This document shows positions 9,448 to 14,373 of a stretch of 14,373 bases of DNA, one piece after another. Position numbers and translations under genes: made by a program. The notes below the pieces were generated by a model. It saw only the letters and a list, made by a program, of their open reading frames with translations. It did no database searches and was not told the origin of the DNA. How positions within the stretch are numbered: the first letter of the stretch is position 1; the number at the start of each line of letters is the position of its first letter. Source of the stretch: an uncultured Caryophanales bacterium (lineage in GTDB: Bacteria; Bacillota_I; Bacilli_A; Izemoplasmatales; Hujiaoplasmataceae); the NCBI GenBank assembly GCA_937958685.1, contig CALGNF010000176.1:1-14373 (forward strand), in the 5' to 3' direction.

Positions 9448-9479
9448 TTCTTAACCCCCTTATTTATATTACTGATATT

Positions 9480-9509
9480 ATTATACACTAGATAGAAAGC
9501 TCATGTAAA
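9480..9509 (-). promoter_or_regulatory. Promoter of the bmpA-nupOPQ operon
   Basis: On the minus strand, TTTACA (9504-9509), an 18-base spacer and a perfect TATAAT (9480-9485). The start point would be about 26 bases upstream of the bmpA ATG. That leader is too short for a purine riboswitch, so any purine control must come from a protein regulator. Confidence 0.75.
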
Positions 9510-9577
9510 CCTCTCGCCAGCAAATAATCGATTTTTTGGACAGGGAAATTCATTTCCTATTTCTCTGCAATACCATC

Positions 9578-9606
9578 TTCCCAACAGGGCCATCACATGA
9601 TATATT
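9578..9606 (+). promoter_or_regulatory. Possible promoter of the six-helix membrane protein gene
   Basis: TTCCCA (9578-9583), 17 bases, then TATATT (9601-9606) with an extended -10 TGA just before it. It would leave a leader of about 95 bases. It is the best candidate in the bmpA/membrane-protein divergent region, the remainder of which shows no clear gene. Confidence 0.45.
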
Positions 9607-9708
9607 TATGAACGGTACTGCAATGACGGAGATGTAGGTAGTGAACCGCGCGGATCGAGGATGACTTCCGTTTCAACTGCCAAAACCGACAAAGGAGACA
9701 CGGTGTCC

Positions 9709-10497
9709 ATGTATCGGATTGACCCCAAGGAAATCAAGGCTGAACTGCTGGCCAATAACCTCTACGACAACCAGCGCGACCTGACCAAGCAACGGCGGCT
9801 GCGGATTTCCATCATGAGCCTATTGTTGGCCTCGCTGTTGCTGACGATCGTCTATGGCACCCTGGAGAACCCATTCGAATTCACCTTGAGCAATATCGGC
9901 AATTTCTTCGATTACCGCCTGTTTTTCATCGTCTGATCGATCATCTCCGGTTTGGCGATCCAATTCAGCATGCTCGCGCTGTTCAACTTGGAGCATTACC
10001 ATCGCAAACCGTTATACTGGTTCGCCGGCATCGGCACCATCTTTCTGGTGGCAACCGCCCTGATCCCCGCCCTCAAGGACACCTATCCTTTTTGGCATCT
10101 GCTGCACACTGCGACCTCGGTGGTATACGCGCTTTTCATCTTCCTATCCGTCAATCCCTTCACGATCTGGGTGACCAAGAACAACCCGCGCCTGCGGTTG
10201 GTGCTCAGGATATGGCTAGGGGTGATCTGGGGCGGCGGGTTGCTGATGCTCATCCTCTTCGGCAGGAGCGGGATGTTCGAACTGTGGTTCTTCGTGACCC
10301 TGATCATCATGCTTCTGTACCTGAGTCTGATCCTGTTCGAGGAGAAAATCGTCAAGCTCTCGGTCGCTTTTCTCAAAGATGAAAGCAACCTGGATCTGGC
10401 AATCGAGAAAATCTACATCGATCTCGAACGCAAAGCCAGACAAACTGAACGTCGCAACTCCCGGAGAGATGCGCGAAATGCGCAACCCAGAACCTAA
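9709..10497 (+). pseudogene. Six-helix integral membrane protein of unknown function, interrupted by one in-frame TGA
   Basis: The frame encodes 262 codons with a single internal stop, TGA at 9934-9936 (codon 76), in RLFFIV-stop-SIISGLAIQ. If that codon were Trp (TGG), the protein would have a charged N-terminus (1-32), six hydrophobic segments (about 33-50, 70-93, 101-120, 130-147, 163-184, 190-211) and a basic C-terminal tail rich in Arg. The arrangement recalls DUF998-type six-helix proteins, but I do not recognise it with confidence. The start is uncertain: ATG 9709 lies 11 bases after AAAGGAG, GTG 9703 lies 5 bases after it, and ATG 9661 lacks a spaced ribosome site. Codon use and hydrophobicity continue unchanged after the stop, so the break is recent or an artefact. 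The gene stands alone, divergent from bmpA. Confidence 0.75.
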
Positions 10498-10510
10498 CCT
10501 CCTAATGCTT

Positions 10511-10542
10511 AAAAAAAGAGCCGGCCAGAGATTTGGCCGGCT
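10511..10542 (-). terminator. Intrinsic terminator of the GNAT-rhomboid operon
   Basis: Nine perfect pairs, AGCCGGCCA (10519-10527) with TGGCCGGCT (10534-10542), loop of 6. On the minus strand the stem is followed by C and seven T (10511-10517). On the plus strand only a weak T run follows, so termination there would be less efficient. It also lies just after the plus-strand membrane protein gene. Confidence 0.85.
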
Positions 10543-10599
10543 ATAACTTTGCCCATCAATGATCAGCAAGATCTGCGAGCGATCATGGCGGATGCTGTC

Positions 10600-11304
10600 T
10601 CAAGAAATCGGTGGTTCGCCATCGTCGGGAATATCCTGCTCGTAGAACTGCCGGTACTGTTGTTTGCGAAAATAGGGAATGTCCGGAACCAGAAAGAAAC
10701 TGAGGATGAAGCCGATCAGAAAACCGCCGACATGACCCAAGACGCTGATGCTTGGAAAAGTGAAGGTCAGGGCGAAATTGATGATCACCAAAGTTCTGAT
10801 CGACCGGACGGACCGCGGATTGAACCAGGCTTTCTTCTTGAAGGTGATGAAGAAGAGCGCAGCCATGATCCCATAGAGAGCACCACTGGCACCGATCGTG
10901 ACATCCGTGGGATCGCCAAAAAACTGGGCGAGGAAGCCTTCCCCCTGTCCCGCAAGCAGGGTGATGAGAATCCCGCCGAAGAGACCTGATAGCATATAGA
11001 GTAAGAAATATTTGATCGGCCCCAGCAGACGCTCCATCAAAGTTCCCAGAATATATAGCGCCAACATATTGAGGCCGAAATGGAAAAAGCCGCCGTGGAG
11101 GAACATCGAGGTCAAAATCCGGAAATACTCCTGATCCTCGATCACCGCTTGCGGAACAAGCGCTCCCAGACGGGTCAGATTGATGATGTCAAAACCCCCC
11201 GTAGCGACGCTGAGAAGAAACAAGGCGATATTCACGAGCAACAAACCCGCACTGATCGGGCAGTCGCGAACCAAGCGTTTGATACCATGAACAAAATTCT
11301 GCAT
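10600..11304 (-). CDS. Rhomboid-family intramembrane serine protease
   Basis: The 234-residue protein has six or more hydrophobic segments. The catalytic Ser140 lies in GASGALYG (138-145) and the partner His191 in GHVGGFLIG (190-198). The oxyanion-region H-x3-N (H75, N79) is in LHGGFFHFGLNM. This is a complete rhomboid active site. Such enzymes cut substrate helices within the membrane; native substrates cannot be predicted here. The N-terminus is short with no cytosolic domain, and the C-terminus ends in a polar, acidic tail. ATG 11304 follows TTGGAGG at 5 bases; an upstream TTG at 11316 is part of that ribosome site and is not a start. The gene begins 15 bases after the GNAT stop codon, so the two are co-transcribed. 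A strong terminator lies downstream. Confidence 0.93.
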   Translation of the reverse strand: MQNFVHGIKRLVRDCPISAGLLLVNIALFLLSVATGGFDIINLTRLGALVPQAVIEDQEYFRILTSMFLHGGFFHFGLNMLALYILGTLMERLLGPIKYFLLYMLSGLFGGILITLLAGQGEGFLAQFFGDPTDVTIGASGALYGIMAALFFITFKKKAWFNPRSVRSIRTLVIINFALTFTFPSISVLGHVGGFLIGFILSFFLVPDIPYFRKQQYRQFYEQDIPDDGEPPIS

Positions 11305-11319
11305 GTCAGCCTCCAATAA

Positions 11320-11811
11320 TCAAGCTTGTTTTCTGATCATCCTGATTTCCGTGATGGTCGTGATGTTTGCCAAACCGACCGCTTTCGTATGTCCATCCTG
11401 GACAAATCCAAGGTGTTCATAGAAGTCGATGGCGTTTTGGTTCTCCCTTAGCACCCAGATGACAACTTCCTGATGACCTTCCAGCCGTCGTTCGCACTCT
11501 AAAAGCAGACGTTTCCCGATGCCTTGTCCCTGGTAATCCCTCAGCACATAGATGGCACTGATCTCGCCGGCATCAGGACAATCGAAGTCGCGGCACTTAT
11601 TGTAAGAAGCGAACCCCACAACCCGATGGTCCATGAGCGCCACAAGCGTGTTTTCCGGATGCGCTTTTGCACTTGCGAGAGTCCGCTCAAGTGATCGAAA
11701 GTCAAGGTACTCTTGGGCAATCAGCCCGGTGTATGTCTCGTTCCAGGCATGGTAATGAACGTACGCCTTGCCCTCAAGATCTTCAGGAAGCGCGTTGCGG
11801 ATAATCAGCAT
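11320..11811 (-). CDS. GNAT-family N-acetyltransferase
   Basis: The 163-residue cytoplasmic protein starts LIIRNALPEDLEGKAYVHY, with the substrate-side HAWNETYTGLI motif common in one branch of bacterial GNATs. The acetyl-CoA pyrophosphate-binding loop is the Q-x-x-G-x-G/A type, YQGQGIGKRLL (93-103), preceded by the beta4 strand ISAIYVL. The C-terminal NAIDFYEHLGFVQDG block completes the fold. The acyl acceptor (protein, antibiotic, amine) cannot be inferred. ATG 11811 is chosen over the in-frame TTG at 11817. The upstream AAGGGA is a modest ribosome site, 11 bases from the ATG and 5 from the TTG, so the TTG remains possible. It is the first gene of a two-gene operon with the rhomboid protease. 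Confidence 0.87.
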   Translation of the reverse strand: MLIIRNALPEDLEGKAYVHYHAWNETYTGLIAQEYLDFRSLERTLASAKAHPENTLVALMDHRVVGFASYNKCRDFDCPDAGEISAIYVLRDYQGQGIGKRLLLECERRLEGHQEVVIWVLRENQNAIDFYEHLGFVQDGHTKAVGLANITTITEIRMIRKQA

Positions 11812-11832
11812 GAACAAATCATCCCTTCATGA

Positions 11833-11841
11833 ATTATACCA
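11833..11841 (-). promoter_or_regulatory. Extended -10 promoter of the GNAT-rhomboid operon
   Basis: On the minus strand TGGTATAAT gives a perfect -10 with the TGn extension. The -35 is poor (GGCACA at 18 bases), as often tolerated in extended -10 promoters. The leader would be about 15 bases. Confidence 0.6.
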
Positions 11842-11909
11842 CATATTCGGCGGTTTTGTGCCGCCGTCGACAACTTTCATCATCAACCATCAATCATCAA
11901 CACAGCAAG

Positions 11910-11934
11910 AAAACGGCGACACTTCGAGGTCGCC
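11910..11934 (-). terminator. Intrinsic terminator of the HAD phosphatase gene
   Basis: On the minus strand GGCGAC pairs with GTCGCC (11915-11934, loop 8), followed by G and TTTT. It starts 11 bases after the phosphatase stop codon. Confidence 0.72.
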
Positions 11935-11945
11935 TCAATCGATAA

Positions 11946-12749
11946 TCAATCGCCTTCAAGCATCATCAGCATTTCGGCGACATCCCCGACGACCATTGAC
12001 GGTGCGTGCGCCGATTGTTTCAAGTCGTCGGCTTTGGTTTCCCCGCTGAGCACGAGGATGGTGTCGATCCCGGCGTTGATGCCGCATAAGATGTCGGTAT
12101 AGAGGCGGTCGCCGACCAACACCGCTTGTTTTTTCGCGCGACCGGTTCTCGCCAAAATCATCTCGATGATCGCCGGGTCCGGTTTTCCGAGAAATCTCGG
12201 GGTGCGTCCGGTCGCAAATTCGAGCATGACCGCAAATGCGCCACAGTCGGGAACGAAACCGTAGGCCACGGGACAGACCCGGTCGGGATTGGTGGCGAGA
12301 TAGGGTTTCCCCTGGTTGAGCAGTTTGGTGACATCGATCAGTTTTTGATATGTCAGTTCGGTGTCGTAGGCGATGAGGACACCATCAACCGTCTCCGAAT
12401 AGGTGTCGGTGACTTTGATTCCCGCCTGGCGCAACTCGTTCTTCATCGAGGCTGTCCCCATCACGTAGAACAACTTTCCGGGATAATGCTCATGAAGATG
12501 GTGGATTGTCGCCTCCGTGGAGGTCGCGACATGCTTTCGCTCGCAAGGAATGCCCAGTCGGCTGATCTTTTCGACGTAGGCTTGGGTGGAAATCGATGAA
12601 TTGTTGGTGAAAAAAACATAATCTCCTTGAAGATCTCGAATCTTTTTTAGCAACTCGAGACTTTTGGGAAACAATTTGCCGTCAAGGTAAATCGTGCCGT
12701 CAAGATCAAAGATGTACAATTGCTTTTGTTTCAAGGAGTCAAGTGTCAT
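11946..12749 (-). CDS. HAD-IIA family phosphatase (NagD/AraL-like)
   Basis: The 267-residue cytoplasmic hydrolase has the four HAD motifs in order: DLDGT (D15 nucleophile, D17 acid/base), TNNSS (48-52), Lys189 in GKPDP (188-192) and GDRLYTDI (213-220). The large C2a-type cap between motifs II and III (about 60-180) places it with the NagD, AraL and p-nitrophenyl-phosphatase group, which removes phosphate from small phosphorylated metabolites such as sugar phosphates and nucleoside monophosphates. The physiological substrate is not visible. ATG 12749 follows GAGG at 6 bases. The gene lies 89 bases downstream of the LigB/AMMECR1 fusion in the same direction and has its own terminator, so it may be the last gene of that transcript or be transcribed alone. 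Confidence 0.93.
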   Translation of the reverse strand: MTLDSLKQKQLYIFDLDGTIYLDGKLFPKSLELLKKIRDLQGDYVFFTNNSSISTQAYVEKISRLGIPCERKHVATSTEATIHHLHEHYPGKLFYVMGTASMKNELRQAGIKVTDTYSETVDGVLIAYDTELTYQKLIDVTKLLNQGKPYLATNPDRVCPVAYGFVPDCGAFAVMLEFATGRTPRFLGKPDPAIIEMILARTGRAKKQAVLVGDRLYTDILCGINAGIDTILVLSGETKADDLKQSAHAPSMVVGDVAEMLMMLEGD

Positions 12750-12793
12750 AGGGAACCTCGGTTGCCAGTTTGATTTTCATGTCTCTTTGCCTT

Positions 12794-12823
12794 ATTCTAC
12801 ACTACAAGGATGGAAAAATGCAA
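12794..12823 (-). promoter_or_regulatory. Possible promoter of the HAD phosphatase gene
   Basis: TAGAAT (12794-12799, 5/6 to the -10 consensus) is preceded by an 18-base spacer and TTGCAT (12818-12823, 3/6) on the minus strand. It sits in the 89-base gap after the amr gene, where no terminator is evident. Confidence 0.4.
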
Positions 12824-12838
12824 TCAGAAGTCATTGTT

Positions 12839-14224
12839 TCAATGATGCCTGATGACCTGGAATCGCTCCCGTGCATAGTCGTCCTCGGGGGAGATATTGC
12901 CCTTTCGCAAAGCAATCCGGAGTTGGTCTTCCGGAGTCTCGATGCCATCAAGGTCGGGAAGGAGCAATCCACTGCGTCCCCGGTGCTTGACGATCAGGCC
13001 ATATCTTTTCGGATCGAGCTGGGCTGTCGATTCGATGGGCTCGGGAGTGGTCAGGACGTCGACGCTGTAGACGAGCCTGTCAAGTTCGTCAGCGCCGACG
13101 GGATCGAAGCGCGGATCGCGAAATCCGGCGCTGACGGCGTTTTGGATAATTTCATCGGCCAGCGAGGCCGTTGTGGCTTCGATCGTCCCGATGCAACCCC
13201 GCAGCCGCCCGTCGATCTTGAGCGACACGAAAACTCCCGCGCGGTCATGGAGGAGTTCGGGCGCCAAGTCCTTTGGCTTCTCCATATGTCTTCGATGACG
13301 GAAATAATGTTCCAGCGAAGCGCGTGCGAGTTTCACATAAGCGTCTTCCGCCGTCTTCACGGCAGCCAGCCGCTTCGCCTCGTGCTCGCGAAAACGCTCG
13401 CCAAAGCGACGGTCGGGATCATCGGCAAGCACCGCAAAAGCAGCGACAGCGTAACCGACGCCGAATGGTCCTTCATAGGCGAGCAATTCCGGTTTGACGG
13501 CTTTACCATCCAGTGCTCCCGCCATCATGATGAAGGAGCGCAGGCCGCATTCGGCCGCCAGGTCGCAAAAACCCTCGTCAAAGTGTAGCAGGCGCGAAAA
13601 GTCGCCACTGGCCAGCGACTCGGTGACCATCGCGTCGAAAGCCGGTCCTTCAGAGGCAAAACCGTAGGGGCCGTCGGCCTTCAATTTATGCGAAAGGTCG
13701 CCGCTGGCGAGAAACACCGTCTTTTTGTTCAAACGGTTGGAAGCTTCAGTAATCGCTTTTCCGAGTTCATAGTGGGCAAGCGGTGATAGCCCGGACAAAG
13801 AGATGCGAACGATCTTATAATCGCTCAGATAGGCATTCACGAAATGTAGCGGAACCATGGTTCCGTGGTCGAGCGCCTTATCCTTCTCCCCTTCCAGTCC
13901 AGCGCTCACCATTCTCTCGGCGGCGATGGCTGCGATCATCTTCGCCAGGTCGCCATCGTAGGCGACTTGAAAACGCACATCCGGGCGGCCAAAGCGGCCG
14001 AAGTCGCCTTGCGCCCGATCTCCGGGAGAGAGATGGTTATAATTGGAATACATGATCGCATGCGGGGTCGCCACGACGATCGTCTCGGGTTTATCGAGGG
14101 CGATCCTTCGGGCAATCTCGTTATAGGCATTGATCGTCTTTTGGATCTTTCGCTGCTCGCCACCGCCGACTTCAGGGATGATCAGGGGCGGATGCGGCAC
14201 GGCATAAGCGGATACGATACTCAT
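12839..14224 (-). CDS. amrA: AmmeMemoRadiSam system protein: LigB-like (class III dioxygenase fold) domain fused to AMMECR1 domain
   Basis: The 461-residue protein joins two domains. Residues 1-270 form a LigB-like fold, the superfamily that also contains MEMO: PHPPLIIPEVGGGE at the start, TPHA (54-57), DHGTMVPLHF (119-128), SGDLSHKL (174-181) and AECGLRSF (224-231). Candidate metal ligands are H11, H55, H120, H179 and E225. Residues about 280-461 are an AMMECR1 domain with the invariant LRGCIG (341-346), FRDPRF (368-373) and a typical end around DYARERFQVI. ATG 14224 follows AGGAGG at 5 bases. It lies 21 bases after a radical SAM gene end, matching the conserved AmmeMemoRadiSam triad in which MEMO-like, AMMECR1-like and radical SAM proteins occur together. 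The biochemical job of this triad is unsettled. Confidence 0.93.
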   Translation of the reverse strand: MSIVSAYAVPHPPLIIPEVGGGEQRKIQKTINAYNEIARRIALDKPETIVVATPHAIMYSNYNHLSPGDRAQGDFGRFGRPDVRFQVAYDGDLAKMIAAIAAERMVSAGLEGEKDKALDHGTMVPLHFVNAYLSDYKIVRISLSGLSPLAHYELGKAITEASNRLNKKTVFLASGDLSHKLKADGPYGFASEGPAFDAMVTESLASGDFSRLLHFDEGFCDLAAECGLRSFIMMAGALDGKAVKPELLAYEGPFGVGYAVAAFAVLADDPDRRFGERFREHEAKRLAAVKTAEDAYVKLARASLEHYFRHRRHMEKPKDLAPELLHDRAGVFVSLKIDGRLRGCIGTIEATTASLADEIIQNAVSAGFRDPRFDPVGADELDRLVYSVDVLTTPEPIESTAQLDPKRYGLIVKHRGRSGLLLPDLDGIETPEDQLRIALRKGNISPEDDYARERFQVIRHH

Positions 14225-14245
14225 GGATGCCTCCTATCGCGGTTG

Positions 14246-14331
14246 TTAGACATTGCCAAGATAGATATGTTCTAATCCGGCCTCGTGGCCGATATCCCGG
14301 GCCTTGGCAAGGGTATCATATGGGGTTATCG
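14246..14331 (-). CDS. amrS: Radical SAM enzyme of the AmmeMemoRadiSam system, last 27 residues (truncated by contig end)
   Basis: Reading the minus strand up to TAA (14246-14248) gives ITPYDTLAKARDIGHEA followed by GLEHIYLGNV. This matches the C-terminal helix and final strand of AmrS-type, PflA-like radical SAM proteins, which typically end in a G-L-K/E-x-V/I-Y-x-G-N-V pattern. The identity is strengthened by the position directly upstream of the LigB/AMMECR1 fusion, 21 bases away, in the same direction. The catalytic CxxxCxxC part is not in the window. Too short to be certain from sequence alone. Confidence 0.75.
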
Positions 14332-14373
14332 AGATCGGAAGAGCGTCGTGTAGGGAAAGAGTGTAGATCTCGG
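14332..14373. other. Illumina TruSeq adapter sequence, not genomic
   Basis: From 14332 the sequence opens with AGATCGGAAGAGC, continues GTCGTGTAGGG and ends AGATCTCGG. This is the reverse complement of the TruSeq universal adapter read-through. The biological sequence ends at about 14331. Confidence 0.97.

Noticed and set aside
9448..9479. Purine riboswitch in the bmpA leader
   Set aside because: The leader is only about 26 bases from the predicted start point, too short for an aptamer.
9934..9936. TGA as selenocysteine
   Set aside because: It lies in the middle of a hydrophobic helix with no redox motif, and no suitable stem-loop is obvious directly after it.
11848..11866. GC-rich hairpin CGGCGG-N7-CCGCCG upstream of the GNAT gene
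   Set aside because: No T tract on either strand, and the HAD gene already has a better terminator nearby; it could be incidental.
12770..13588. Long plus-strand open frame (272 codons) opposite the LigB/AMMECR1 fusion
   Set aside because: It is antisense to a strongly conserved gene, has no family resemblance and no ribosome site; it is a by-product of codon bias.

Overview
The window reads as a chromosomal segment of a Bacillota-type bacterium with roughly balanced base composition. Supporting this are strong AGGAGG-like ribosome sites, A/T-tract terminators, a Bmp/Nup nucleoside ABC transporter, a K+-dependent membrane pyrophosphatase and a LURP-one-like protein. The gene mix would fit a lineage near the Erysipelotrichia/Acholeplasma-type groups, but that placement is only an inference. 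Conserved genes end in TGA as well as TAA, so the standard bacterial code (11) applies. The right end carries 42 bases of Illumina adapter, so this is the raw end of a short-read contig. Small disruptions in the window should be judged with that in mind.

Layout. Left edge (1-263, minus): the N-terminus of a PadR-family repressor, with its promoter and an inverted repeat likely to be an autoregulatory operator. Then plus strand: hppA (ion-pumping pyrophosphatase) and a PlsC-like acyltransferase with a C-terminal Cys4 zinc-ribbon-like module, each with its own promoter and hairpin terminator. The second terminator is symmetric and also ends the convergent LURP-one-like gene (3914-4411, minus).

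The centre (4512-9447, minus) is a nucleoside uptake operon read bmpA > nupO > nupP > nupQ: lipoprotein receptor, double ATPase and two permeases. It starts at a clear promoter upstream of bmpA. A long two-part hairpin separates bmpA from nupO, and the last three genes overlap by 11 and 4 bases. nupP is split by an apparent one-base loss in a short T run.

Divergent from bmpA lies a six-helix membrane protein gene (9709-10497, plus) with one in-frame TGA where Trp would fit. The right third is all minus strand: an amrS fragment and a LigB-like/AMMECR1 fusion (the AmmeMemoRadiSam pair), then a HAD-IIA phosphatase with its terminator, then a GNAT acetyltransferase and a rhomboid protease sharing a promoter and terminator. 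No tRNA, rRNA, CRISPR array or mobile element was seen, and no gene-free stretch exceeds 300 bases.

The least characterised system here is the AmmeMemoRadiSam cluster. The most concrete new observations are the bmpA-nupO hairpin, the zinc-ribbon acyltransferase, the two interrupted genes and the adapter tail.
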